A DNA stretch of 64,000 nt from the NCBI RefSeq assembly GCF_050859025.1, contig NZ_CP138200.1, positions 1,054,001 through 1,118,000 of the forward strand. The letters run 5' to 3'. The notes beneath the pieces were generated by a model. That model worked only from the letters and a program-made list of their open reading frames with translations, was not told the DNA's origin and ran no database searches. Position 1 is the first letter of the stretch. Each line of letters starts with the position of its first letter. Made by a program: the position numbers and the translations under genes. The stretch comes from Wukongibacter sp050859025 (GTDB taxonomy: Bacteria; Bacillota; Clostridia; Peptostreptococcales; Caminicellaceae). This document shows, one piece after another, positions 43,085-51,983 of the stretch.

Positions 43085-43305
43085 CACTTATAAATGAACG
43101 TAAAGAATCATTACATAAAAGGTTATCATAGATTACAAAAAATATTGCTTCCCTTGAGGGTGTCAATTTACAGCAAGGCTCTATACATGTAGGTCGTTTG
43201 GAAAAGAATACTCCGGAGGAAGCAAAACAATTCAGCTTGGAACTTTATAAGATGATACCACGAATTAAGCTGACAGACTTATTAAATGTAGAATTCAAAA
43301 TTTAA
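43085..43305 (+). pseudogene. tnpA: Tn3-family transposase (TnpA) fragment, plus strand
   Basis: Conceptual translation gives ERKESLHKRLS, a stop, then NIASLEGVNLQQGSIHVGRL, LEKNTPEEAKQFSLELYKMI and PRIKLTDLL. This corresponds to the middle of Tn3-family TnpA, where the LEKNTPxEA...LPRIxLTDLL block is conserved. It has one internal stop and ends abruptly. Part of the transposon whose end lies at 42801. Confidence 0.8.
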
Positions 43306-43560
43306 GAATCTGCAGCTACATCTTAAATATGGGTATGGCAACTATTAGCTTAAAATATTCCTTTGATGTTTTTGGTACTAATGTTGTAATAATTGTTTGA
43401 TTAACGCTTTTCTTTCTGGTGATTGCTTTTTCATGCCATAATAAAATCCTCCTAGATTATGTTTATTTAAACATTAATCTAGAAGGACTTGTATTTACAT
43501 AAAATTAATTACACACTTGACCCTACTAAAAATGATTTGAGCTCTTTGAAAAAACTTATT
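43306..43560. other. Gap with a palindrome and a possible short gene fragment
   Basis: CTAGATTA-type arms form a palindrome at about 43453-43485. On the minus strand an AGGAGG is followed by ATGAAAAAGCAATCACCAGA and 18 codons to a stop (MKKQSPERKALIKQLLQH), perhaps the start of a lost gene. Nothing else is seen. Confidence 0.35.
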
Positions 43561-43561
43561 C

Positions 43562-43852
43562 TTACTTACATGATGAGAAGTCATGTCCTCCTTCTGTTGA
43601 AAAACCTGGTCCATGATCAACTTCCCCACAATTCTGACAGGTACGAGTAATGTGTGGATGTTTAATATAATAGTAGCAAGTTTCAGCCTGTGGTAGCACA
43701 TAGTGTGAGTGATAACTATAGGTATATTCTATGTTTGTTATCTTAAAGTCGTGTGTTTCACATACAGGGCCTGCTGATACTTGCAAAGATACTAATAACA
43801 CCATAATTACTGCCAATAGCATTGCTTTAAGCATCTTACTCTTTAGATTCAT
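43562..43852 (-). CDS. Small secreted Cys/His-rich protein
   Basis: This 96-residue protein starts behind AAGGAGG. The signal peptide is clear (MLKAMLLAVIMVLLVSLQVSAGP). The mature part, about 65 residues, is rich in Tyr, His and Cys, with TRTCQNCGEVDHGPG and C-terminal HDFSSCK, so disulfides or a metal site are likely. The family is not recognised. It lies between two pieces of Tn3 transposase, so it may be transposon cargo that has stayed intact. Confidence 0.65.
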   Translation of the reverse strand: MNLKSKMLKAMLLAVIMVLLVSLQVSAGPVCETHDFKITNIEYTYSYHSHYVLPQAETCYYYIKHPHITRTCQNCGEVDHGPGFSTEGGHDFSSCK

Positions 43853-44140
43853 ATATAATCCTCCTTAATATTTTTTATGAGAATATATTACCATAGTAAA
43901 TTAACAAAATTAAGAAAAAAATAGTAAATTATTCTAATCGAGTATATAATACCAAAGTATTTAAAATGATGGAAATAGGACTTATTTATTAGGAGCTTAG
44001 CTAGGGGAAAATACTTCTTGCATAGCTTGTTAAGGGTAAAATTAGTTATCTGATTTCCTTTTCTACTCATGAAAAATTATTTACTATCCCTAAGGGATAT
44101 CTACAACGATTTAACATTATCTATTACATAATTTAGAAGC
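43853..44140. other. Non-coding gap in the transposon remnant
   Basis: AT-rich, with no fragment that I can assign. Short open frames here lack ribosome sites. Confidence 0.35.
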
Positions 44141-44270
44141 TCTTTTAGTCTTCTTTCCCAAAGAATATTGTACGAGCTAGAGCGTTGGCAGCTTCCCCTT
44201 TATTTAGCTCCTTCTGGATTCTTCTACGTAAAGCTTCATTGGATATGTAATCGAATATAAAGATAGATTT
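44141..44270 (-). pseudogene. tnpA: Tn3-family transposase (TnpA) fragment, minus strand
   Basis: Translation reads KSIFIFDYISNEALRRRIQK followed by ELNKGEAANALARTIFFGKED and a stop. This is the conserved DYISD-x-x-RRRI-x-LNKGE-x-x-x-ALAR-x-IFFGK block near the TnpA C-terminus. It runs opposite to the fragment at 43085, so the transposon has been rearranged internally. Confidence 0.82.
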
Positions 44271-44339
44271 GTACCTAATCCATAGAGTGCAAGAATAATA
44301 TGTTTAGTTCAAAATTATTCCTATCTACTTTGCCCCTGG

Positions 44340-44591
44340 TTACAGCTTCGCTGGTACTACCCCTAATAATGTACCCATATGAGTTATCAATAAATACATG
44401 GATAAATAAATGATTGGCTTTTGAAATCCTGCAAGTGCTACAATATCTCCGGGTAAAAAGGTTCAAAATCCAAGTAAGAAAAGTAATGCTGCAACGAAAA
44501 CCGATGGAATAAAAGCTTTTGACTTAGTCGAGACTATGTAGCCGATAGAAAGAATAACTAAAACGATAGAGAACGCCATTAATAGACTCAT
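44340..44591 (-). pseudogene. Truncated integral membrane protein pseudogene
   Basis: ATG 44591 opens MSLLMAFSIVLVILSIGYIV, continuing to ALLFLLGF, then an in-frame TGA at 44463-44465 where a Trp would fit, and the frame resumes with TFLPGDIVALAGFQKPIIYL and SMYLLITHMGTLLGVVPAKL. At least two membrane helices are visible. The rest of the gene is missing. Family not identified with confidence. Confidence 0.6.
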
Positions 44592-44722
44592 GTGTAAACC
44601 CTTTAATATAATAGATGCATTTATAATTCTTTATGGCGAAGGAATTAAGAGTTTTGTAAAATCATTTAATGGTGCTCTATGTTATTATTCTATATGAATA
44701 GAACTTTTAGGGGGGAACCTTT

Positions 44723-46954
44723 GTGAATAGAAAAGGATTATTATCAATTTTTGTGATTATGATTTTAGTGTCTCTTTTAGCTTGTACAACTGTATCTTCT
44801 GATAGTGCAAAGCAAAGCTATCCAATAAGCAAAAAGGATGCAAGGAAAATAGCCAAAGAATTTTTAGAAAAGAATTTCAAGCTACAAATTAATGAGCGTA
44901 AACTTCAACTATTCTATGATTATCCAGTTAGAAATGAAGTCGAAAACTATAACTATAACTATAACTCCTATTCTAATGTAGATATTTGTTGGAAATTCTC
45001 TGCTTCGATTCAGGAAAGGGGTAATGTTAACATATATATTGATTGTATGACTGGAAAGACTATGGCGGTAGGGGTTAAGAAGAATAGAGAGGAAGCTAAG
45101 AGCATCTTGTTATCTAGAGAAAATGCTGTATCTATATCAAGGGAGTTTATTAAGAAGACAAATCCCGGGGAATATAATGAAATTCTACTTGCAAAGGAAG
45201 AGACCAAAGACTCAGATGGAGAATACACCTTCTTTTTTGATAGGTATACGAATGGTGTTAAATATTATGCAAACGGTATAAAGGTTTCTATTGATAAAGT
45301 TACTGGAGATATTACATACTATGGGTGGAATTGGGATGATAATATAGACTTTTTATTTGGGAAAGACCATGCAGAAAAGATTGCAAGAGGTTTTTTAAAT
45401 AAATATTATGGTTTTGAGGATAAGTCCATTAAGATTTCCTTCGATTATGATACTCCTATTGGAAATCATTTTTATGATGATGTGGGTTGGGAAATGACTG
45501 CTAATATTGTAGACGATGATAAAAGCTACTACTCTTTTATATGTGTTAGCATGTTTACAGGAAAGGTTGCATATATCAGAGTTGATGATGAAACACCTTG
45601 GTCAGAAAGACAAATAACTAATAGAGTATCTAATGAAGAAGCCAGAGTTATTGTAGAGAATTTTTTAAAAAAAGTAGAGCCAGATAAATTTAAAGAAACT
45701 GTATTTATGGGTGAATATAATACACCGGGCGAAGGAGGAGCTTCATTCCACTTTGCAAGAGCTGTAAATGGTGCAATATATGATGAAAATTTCTTGGAGC
45801 TCAGTGTTGATGTTTCAAATGGAAAGATTCGCTTTTTTGGATGTTTGTGGGATGAAGATATTGTTTTTCCAAGCGTTGAAGGTATTATAAGTAAAGACGA
45901 GGCTATTAAAGTCATGGGGGATGAGTTACAGCTTTTCTATTATAATCCGCATGGAACCAATGAAACAGAGCTTGTATACTGTTTTCCAAAAAAATTTAAG
46001 GGCTCAATTGATCCTAGGATAGATTATAAGTCTTTTCAAGAAGGAAAAACAAAGAGGATATCTAAAGATATAACTATAGCAGTTAAAGAAGATATGATTA
46101 AAAAGGCATCAGACACTGAGAGTCCTATTAGGATAATAGACCAAGAAACAGCACGGAAGACTTTCAATAAATACTTGGAAATTCTATATGGTATGAATAT
46201 TAGAATAATAGATATAGAATACATGGCCTCAGACTCTTGGTTCGCCCACTTTGAAAAAATTGATAAAGAAAATGAACTTAAGGGAGAAATAAAAGTAAAC
46301 GCTTTAAATGGAGAACTGATAAGAGTACGAAGTAATTATATAGACCCTAATCTTAGGGGATATATAGATGAAAATGGTTGCATAGATGATGTAATTATTG
46401 ATGAAGTAGAAGATGAAATTATTAAAAGCTTTTTTAAACCCAGCTTAACGTGGGAAGAGGGATATGATAAAGCTATTGAAGCAATTTCAGAAATTTATCC
46501 TGACAAAATAAACAATATAAAAACTAAAATTGGATATTGTGAATCAGATAGCTTAGATTTTACGGGTTCATTTACATCTGCTGGCTGTACTGATAATAAT
46601 CTTATGAAACCTAAAAAATTTGGAGGGTGCTACTCCTACCATTTTCCCCGTATAGAAAATGAATTACCCGTTTATAATTATGACGGTATCTATATAGATA
46701 TTGATGGTGAGGGTAGAATAATAGAGGTTGGATATAGATGCAATCAAGATCTGAGCTTTTTAAAGCCAAATATTATTATAGGTAAGGAAGAGGCTAAAAA
46801 GATATTTTTTGAAAAACATAAGCCTCTATTGATGTGTGAGAGAGTAGATGACAGGTTTAGTAAAGACGGTTTAAAGATGAAGCTTCTATATAGCTTGCCC
46901 TATGAAGCTACAGATGATAAAGTTGATGCCTTATCCGGTAATCTCAGAGAATAA
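44723..46954 (+). CDS. Lipoprotein with repeated YcdB/PepSY-like domains
   Basis: This 743-residue protein starts with GTG behind GGGGGG. It has a lipobox (VSLLAC) and at least five repeats that begin with a helix of the form I-S-x-x-x-A-x-x-I-A-x-x-F-L (ISKKDARKIAKEFLEKNF, LSRENAVSISREFIKK, FGKDHAEKIARGFLNKYYG, VSNEEARVIVENFLKK, ISKDEAIKVM), each followed by a beta-rich part with aromatic residues. This matches the YcdB/YcdC repeat class of surface proteins. Function unknown; PepSY-type domains often inhibit peptidases. It stands alone between transposon remnants. Confidence 0.78.
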   Translation: MNRKGLLSIFVIMILVSLLACTTVSSDSAKQSYPISKKDARKIAKEFLEKNFKLQINERKLQLFYDYPVRNEVENYNYNYNSYSNVDICWKFSASIQERGNVNIYIDCMTGKTMAVGVKKNREEAKSILLSRENAVSISREFIKKTNPGEYNEILLAKEETKDSDGEYTFFFDRYTNGVKYYANGIKVSIDKVTGDITYYGWNWDDNIDFLFGKDHAEKIARGFLNKYYGFEDKSIKISFDYDTPIGNHFYDDVGWEMTANIVDDDKSYYSFICVSMFTGKVAYIRVDDETPWSERQITNRVSNEEARVIVENFLKKVEPDKFKETVFMGEYNTPGEGGASFHFARAVNGAIYDENFLELSVDVSNGKIRFFGCLWDEDIVFPSVEGIISKDEAIKVMGDELQLFYYNPHGTNETELVYCFPKKFKGSIDPRIDYKSFQEGKTKRISKDITIAVKEDMIKKASDTESPIRIIDQETARKTFNKYLEILYGMNIRIIDIEYMASDSWFAHFEKIDKENELKGEIKVNALNGELIRVRSNYIDPNLRGYIDENGCIDDVIIDEVEDEIIKSFFKPSLTWEEGYDKAIEAISEIYPDKINNIKTKIGYCESDSLDFTGSFTSAGCTDNNLMKPKKFGGCYSYHFPRIENELPVYNYDGIYIDIDGEGRIIEVGYRCNQDLSFLKPNIIIGKEEAKKIFFEKHKPLLMCERVDDRFSKDGLKMKLLYSLPYEATDDKVDALSGNLRE

Positions 46955-46956
46955 AT

Positions 46957-47061
46957 ATATATAGGAGGCACTTATAAATCTACATTCTGGTTTCTATAAT
47001 AGACAATGACTCTAGGCCCCTATAGAAATCGGGATGTAGATTTATTGTGATTGCTATAATA
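46957..47061. repeat. Repeat family C, copy 2 (MITE-like palindrome)
   Basis: Arms GGCACTTATAAATCTACATT and GATGTAGATTTATTGTGATTGC pair around a 22-base loop. The arms are about 75 percent alike copy 1 (40934-41039). It starts 3 bases after the YcdB-like gene's stop and may serve as its terminator. Confidence 0.72.
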
Positions 47062-47142
47062 TTATCATCATACATAATACATGGCAAATTCAGCCATGTA
47101 GTGGGAATAAACACCCTATTGCCGTCATATATTTTACTATAT

Positions 47143-48893
47143 GGGGTCTCGCCACATGCCCATCAAGCTAAGAAATTAAATGAATGAAATAAGATGGAAT
47201 TGCTCATATTTTTAAATAAAAACAGTTCACCTAAGCTTATACTTAAGTTTTTGGAGAAGACTATCTGTTTGTATACCAAAAAAGCTTATGAAAATCACCA
47301 TTTTTTAAAGACATAAGCTTTAATTTATATTACAATTAAATTGCTTTATGCAGCGGATTTGCACATCTTTTCTTGATGGTTGTAGGAGACTCCAAGAATA
47401 TCAAAAAAGGTTTTTTTACCTTTTCGATGTGATTTCCACCCATTTTTCTGTATGAATTTGAATATAGATATTAATAGCTCATGAACTTTTAAAGGCCTAT
47501 TTATAAAGCAAAGATAGATATTTTGAATATATTGATTCATGATTTCTGCACTTTTGATTTCACTTGCTTCTATTCTTTCTTTTTCCAAAAGTTCAGCCCT
47601 TATCTTAAACATTAATATAGAACTTAGAACTAAAAGAATAAGTTTCCCATAAAGCTGGCATTTGAAACGCTGAATTTTTACAGGCTTTACATTAGAAATG
47701 TGAAATATGGATTTCCAGATCTTAAATATGATTTCAATCTGCCATCTTAATGAGTAGATATCATGTATTTGATTATTTGGTAATATATCGTTTTTTATAT
47801 TTGTAATATAAATGGTTATACCCATTAGTTTAATAGTGTTTTTACTCTTTTTAATACCTTTCTTCTTTGCCGTTTTCTCGATCTTAGATTGACGTTCCTT
47901 TAATTGATTCTTAGTAAGCTTATATATTACCATCCTTTCTCTGCGCCTTGCATCTCTTCCTACGAAAGCATCTTTTATTTCTAAAATTTCACCTTCAGAC
48001 ATTTTGCTTGCTATATCAGATAAGTCAATTCTCTTATACATTGTAGACTTTTTAGGTTTTCCGTTTTTATGATGCTTTACATCCTCATTTTCAAGATATA
48101 CAGCTATATTAGGCTTGAGTCTTGAAACATAAAAAGCTCCTCTACTTTCTAAGTCTTCAAAATCTTTAAAACTGAAATATCCTAAATCTCTTAAAGAAAG
48201 ATCTTTTGGTCTAAAGGTATTCTTTATTTGACTCCCGAAAGTGTTATCGTTTCCTTTTCTAGGACCTACATCCACATGTATAAATCTTCCTGATTTTAAT
48301 TCGTATTCAAGTTGTATTTTCACACCAGTAAGCTGTGAACTTCCTCCAGATCCGTGATATTCATTTTTATACATTTTAGGAACTTGGAATGCTGTAGAAT
48401 CAACTATTCTAATTCTATCAAAGTGTTCATCCTATGCAGATGAAATCTTAGAATCAGATAAAGACACACTGTTAAGCAACCTTGTAAATATCTCTTGTAA
48501 AAAACATACACCTTTATCGTTTAAACGTTGATCTATGGCTTGTGTAGATATATCAGTAGCCACTTTTGAGCTTAAATTAGCGCTCATTGCTACTAGTGTA
48601 GTTTTAGATACATCTAAGCCTGAAAACGTGCATAAATAAAGGAACGCCCATGCCTGAATTTTCCCTTGTCTTTGAATAAATACAACATCCCTTGCAATCT
48701 TTTCTATTTCTTTAATAATTTGCTGCATATTTTTCTTAATATTTTCTATATCTTTTAGAACTTTAGCCTTTGTCATTCTATACCATTGCCTCCTAAGAAA
48801 TGTAAGTAGCAATAGTATACTATTTTTTTATCAAATGTGGGCAATAAAATTTCAAACTTTACGCTTAGCTTGATGGCTATGGGGCGAGACCCC
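47143..48893. mobile_element. IS231-like element, copy 2, between two tips of a deleted Tn3-family transposon
   Basis: The IS itself spans 47155-48881, with ends CATGCCCATCAAGCTAAG and CTTAGCTTGATGGCTATG. On the left it is preceded by GGGGTCTCGCCA (47143-47154), on the right followed by GGGCGAGACCCC (48882-48893). These are the two outward-facing tips of a Tn4430-like transposon, not a direct duplication. The bases just outside, TATAT and TATAA, would be the host duplication. The simplest reading is that IS copies sat in both ends and recombined, deleting the transposon body. Confidence 0.75.
47346..48812 (-). pseudogene. IS4-family (IS231 group) transposase, nonsense-mutated, copy 2
   Basis: A single frame interrupted by TAG at about 48432-48434, where copy 1 encodes Trp (SKIS-x-x-DEHFDRIR versus SKISTIWDTHFDRIR). 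It keeps RIVDSTAFQVP, LRDLGYFSFKDF and YSLRWQIEIIFKIWKS (Y-R-E-K). Compared with copy 1 it lacks about nine residues near QIIKEI but retains the extra C-terminal block YLCFINRPLKVHELLISIFK. The likely start is the ATG of MTKAKVLK at 48776. Confidence 0.88.
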
Positions 48894-49041
48894 TATAATG
48901 AACAAATTAAGCAGTAGAAGCTATCAGCCTGCTTCTAAAATATTCAAGACTTTCTAGTTGAAAAGACTACTATACTTGAGATTGAAAATATGAAATAAAT
49001 AGTGTTTGACGTAAAATAAGAGAAATAATCTGAATGAATAA

Positions 49042-49389
49042 TCAATCTTTAAAATTATTGCCTTTATAATATTTCAATTTTAGAAGTTCAATATACTTTT
49101 CGACTTCTTTAATAGCTTCATTGGGAAGTCCATGCACATCGAAGCTATGAAAATCTGTGCCTCCTATTTTAGAATATTCAATATTCTCTATATCTGTTCT
49201 ACAAAGAAGGTAATCTATAGATACGTTAAAATAATCTGCAATTTTCTTTAACATTTCTTGATCTGGAAATCTTGAATTTGTTTCATATTTAGATACAGCA
49301 GAGTATGAGATATTGATTTTATCAGCTAATTCATCTCTAGTTAAGTTTAATTTTTCTCTTAGAGTTTTTAGTCTTTTACCAAAATCCAT
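49042..49389 (-). CDS. Xre-family repressor-like regulator
   Basis: The start ATG 49389 follows AGAGGTG. The 115-residue protein has an N-terminal helix-turn-helix (LKTLREKLNLTRDELADKIN, ISYSAVSKYETNSRFPDQEM) and a short C-terminal dimerisation-like tail. It is divergent from a second Xre gene; the shared 160-bp gap carries several copies of a GGACA-N3-TGTCC-like site. The setting is a phage-type or toxin-free regulatory switch left behind next to mobile element remnants. Confidence 0.88.
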   Translation of the reverse strand: MDFGKRLKTLREKLNLTRDELADKINISYSAVSKYETNSRFPDQEMLKKIADYFNVSIDYLLCRTDIENIEYSKIGGTDFHSFDVHGLPNEAIKEVEKYIELLKLKYYKGNNFKD

Positions 49390-49417
49390 AAAATTCACCT
49401 CTCTGGGCTTATTTTAG

Positions 49418-49520
49418 CACAATGTGTCCAATTTGAAATATATATGGACGAAATGTCTAAAAAAAATTGACTATGGACAAAATGTCCATTATAATTAAGG
49501 AAAAACTGGACATAACGTCT
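49418..49520. promoter_or_regulatory. Operator array and promoter between divergent Xre genes
   Basis: Three 13-base sites fit GGAC(A/G)-N4/5-(T/C)GTC(C/T): 49446-49458, 49475-49487 (perfect GGACA-AAA-TGTCC) and 49508-49520. A degenerate one covers 49418-49430. TTGACT (49467-49472) and TATAAT (49490-49495), 17 bp apart, form a promoter towards 49552, and the perfect site lies exactly in its spacer, so binding would shut it off. Confidence 0.82.
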
Positions 49521-49551
49521 AAATTTTGTACTTGATCAGGAGGTAATAAGT

Positions 49552-49743
49552 TTGAGAGCTGAATTAAAGAAGTATAGACTTGAGAAAAAACTATCTGTAT
49601 CTCAAATAGCTAGTATTTTCAAAATATCTTCTTCCTTTTACTACAAAATAGAAAGTGGAATTAGAAATCCAAATATTAAACTAGCAAAGGATATTGCAGA
49701 TTATTTTGGAAAAGATATGAAGGAACTTTTCTTCGATAAATGA
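49552..49743 (+). CDS. Small Xre-family DNA-binding protein
   Basis: This 63-residue protein is essentially one helix-turn-helix domain (LEKKLSVSQIASIFKISSSF, YYKIESGIRNPNIKLAKDIA). It starts with TTG behind AGGAGG. The promoter upstream carries an operator in its spacer. A fourth operator-like site (GGACGTTTCGTCG, 49746-49758) sits directly after its stop, which could act on the downstream genes. Confidence 0.85.
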   Translation: MRAELKKYRLEKKLSVSQIASIFKISSSFYYKIESGIRNPNIKLAKDIADYFGKDMKELFFDK

Positions 49744-49745
49744 TT

Positions 49746-49758
49746 GGACGTTTCGTCG
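49746..49758. promoter_or_regulatory. Fourth operator-like site
   Basis: GGACGTTTCGTCG shares the spacing and half-sites of the array at 49446-49520. Confidence 0.6.
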
Positions 49759-49899
49759 AAAATGCCTATATTATGTCTTAAGTTTATTATTCCCAAACTT
49801 ATCGGAAAAATAAGGGAATATTATGGTAGGATTACTAGAAATAAAATGGTTGAGATATAAACATGTAAAGTTATTAATAGAGTGAGAGGAGTTGATAAG

Positions 49900-50073
49900 G
49901 TGAATTTTAGTTATTTTAATAAGAATTTTATAGAAAAATGCAACAAAGAGATTCAAAACCTTAACGAAGAAGAAAGAAAACTTATGAAAAGACTTCAAGA
50001 AATAAATAAAGAGAGGGCTAAAAAACAAATACATATAGCAGAACTATACTTAAATAGATTGGAAGAAAATTAG
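49900..50073 (+). CDS. Small charged coiled-coil protein
   Basis: GTG 49900 is preceded by GAGAGGAG, which is better placed than the in-frame GTG at 49882. The 57-residue product is almost all helix, Lys/Glu-rich (KCNKEIQNLNEEERKLMKRL, QEINKERAKKQIHIAELYLN). No known family. It likely belongs to the same accessory locus as the Xre genes. Confidence 0.5.
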   Translation: MNFSYFNKNFIEKCNKEIQNLNEEERKLMKRLQEINKERAKKQIHIAELYLNRLEEN

Positions 50074-50311
50074 TTTAAAATTTTCGGAACTATTCTATAA
50101 AGAGGTATAATCTTAGATGAGAAGCAAAGTGGTAATATAGATAAATACTTCTGCAAAAATCAAAGCTTAGAAGGTAAATATTATAATAAGATTTATATTG
50201 AAGCCTTGAAAAATTGTAATATAAAATTATGATTTATATTGAAGGAGCTCTAAAATCAATGGAGAAATATAACAATTATATAAAATTTGAGATGGAAATG
50301 AGGGCGGAGTA
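50074..50311 (+). other. Leader region of an acetyltransferase gene with a 17-codon ORF
   Basis: A TATAAT-like box lies near 50107. ATG 50261 opens 17 codons (MEKYNNYIKFEMEMRAE) whose stop TAATG overlaps the acetyltransferase ATG, behind GGAG. It may be a leader peptide or a decayed gene end. Confidence 0.35.
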
Positions 50312-50851
50312 ATGGCAATCGTAGAAACTAATAGATTAATATTAAGAGAGCTGATAGAAACAGATATTGAGGCAGTTCATGAATATGCATCGGACCCAGT
50401 TAATTCAAAATATGTGCCTTGGGGACCGAACACATTAGAAGAAACAGAAGACTTTGTAAGATTATACATAAAATATCAGAATCAAAGGGATAGAGTGGAT
50501 TTTGAGTTAGCTGTGATAGAGAAATGCAGTGGCAAATTAATAGGAATCTGTGGCTTGCATATCTCTGATAAGGAAAATAATGGAGGCTGGATTGGATATT
50601 GCATTAATAAGCCTTATTGGGGAAAGGGATATGGAACAGAAATTGCTGAAAACCTTCTAAAGCTTGGATTTAGGAAATTTGAATTGCACAGAATTTATGC
50701 TACATGCCATCCTAGTAATGTAGCTTCTGAAAGAATACTACAAAAAATTGGAATGAAAAAAGAAGGATATATGAGAAAAGATGTAAGGTTTAAAGGTGGA
50801 TGGAGGGATTCTTTGCTTTATGCAATCCTAGAGGACGAATATTATCATTGA
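50312..50851 (+). CDS. GNAT acetyltransferase, RimJ/RimL-like
   Basis: This 179-residue protein has the GNAT_3 pattern: TNRLILRELIETDIEAVHEY, YCINKPYWGKGYGTEIAENL (acetyl-CoA binding Q/R-x-x-G-x-G/A-type loop KGYGTE), and HRIYATCHPSNVASERILQK. RimJ/RimL-type enzymes acetylate N-termini or small amines and antibiotics. GAGGGCGGAG precedes the ATG. Confidence 0.9.
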   Translation: MAIVETNRLILRELIETDIEAVHEYASDPVNSKYVPWGPNTLEETEDFVRLYIKYQNQRDRVDFELAVIEKCSGKLIGICGLHISDKENNGGWIGYCINKPYWGKGYGTEIAENLLKLGFRKFELHRIYATCHPSNVASERILQKIGMKKEGYMRKDVRFKGGWRDSLLYAILEDEYYH

Positions 50852-50956
50852 TTTTTATATAAGAAGTGACATATGAAGACTATTTTAAAAATGTCGACTA
50901 ACTTTTAGAGATTTATAGAGCTAAAAAATAGATAATTATATAAGAGGTGAAAGGGT

Positions 50957-51286
50957 ATGAGTAAGCGTCAATTCAATTTAAACATATCTCCAGTAGAGGC
51001 ACTTAATATTGTTAAAAATCATGTAGATGCAGATCTAATACATGAAGAAGCAATAGATCTAGGAAATAACCATTTTATTGGAACACTAGTGTTTGAGAAA
51101 TACTACATGAGAGTAAGTAATAGAGTAGCACTTATAGTAATAATTGATAATACTAAAGAAATAACAAATGTGAGAGTTATATCTACGGGGAGTTCTCAAG
51201 GCTTGATTTTTGGCTTTGATTGGGGAGCATCAGATGATTTTACATATAGTGTAGAAGAGATATTGAGTGAATATATTATTGATTAA
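50957..51286 (+). CDS. Conserved hypothetical protein, probably DUF6054-like
   Basis: This 109-residue protein begins MSKRQFNLNISPVEALNIV and holds a beta-rich core with VISTGSSQGLIFGFDWGASD. I recall similar short Firmicute proteins grouped as DUF6054, but the match is from memory. AGAGGTG lies upstream. Function unknown. Confidence 0.6.
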   Translation: MSKRQFNLNISPVEALNIVKNHVDADLIHEEAIDLGNNHFIGTLVFEKYYMRVSNRVALIVIIDNTKEITNVRVISTGSSQGLIFGFDWGASDDFTYSVEEILSEYIID

Positions 51287-51448
51287 GCTATTAGATTATT
51301 ACTTTTTATAGAAGGGATACTCATTAGAAATATTGAAGTTATAAAATGGACCTTAAATTAACTCAAATGGGGAAATGTTACTTCTAAACCGATGTATTTA
51401 TTATATATAGTAGATAAAGTTTAAGCTGTATTTTTTAGGAGGAATAAT

Positions 51449-51799
51449 ATGGAAGAGTATCTAGGAAAGATTGTAAAGGTTGTTATGGATAGACCTTTGG
51501 GATCAAGACACCCTGAACATGGTTTTATTTATCCAGTTAACTATGGATATATTCCAAATACTGAGGCTGGAGATGGTGAAGAAATAGATGCTTATATTTT
51601 AGGGGAGTTTGAACCATTGAAGGAGTATGAAGGTAGAGTAATAGCTGTTATTAAGAGACATAATGATGAAGAAGATAAATTAGTAGTTTCAAAGTATGGA
51701 TACAACTATACCAGGGCACAAATTAGGGCCTTAACAGAATTTCAAGAGCGTTATTTTGATGTTGAAATAATCACCTGTGTAGAAAAGAAAGAGAAGTAA
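51449..51799 (+). CDS. Short inorganic pyrophosphatase-family protein
   Basis: This 116-residue protein has the Ppa-type active-site stretch HPEHGFIYPVNYGYIPNTEA followed by GDGEEIDAYILG, the usual PVNYGYIP...DGDxxD pattern. It is shorter than typical family I enzymes (about 170 residues), which end with further metal-binding residues, so activity may be altered or on another diphosphate. AGGAGG precedes the ATG. Confidence 0.8.
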   Translation: MEEYLGKIVKVVMDRPLGSRHPEHGFIYPVNYGYIPNTEAGDGEEIDAYILGEFEPLKEYEGRVIAVIKRHNDEEDKLVVSKYGYNYTRAQIRALTEFQERYFDVEIITCVEKKEK

Positions 51800-51983
51800 A
51801 AAAGAAAAAGATAAAATTTCATGGATAGATGATGATTATCCTAAGGTCAGATTATTATTAGAATCTGAACAAAGCCATGTAAGAAAAGCAATATTCTGGT
51901 TTGTTGTTGAAGCAAGTCTAGAGTTATAATATAAATCAAAGATTAGAAAGAAGCATATTATTATTTATAGGAGGTGAAGTGCA

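Noticed and set aside
41104..48893. A composite transposon formed by the two IS231-like copies carrying the YcdB-like gene
   Set aside because: The flanking sequences point to independent insertions into Tn3-family tips; no direct duplication links the outer ends of the two IS copies.
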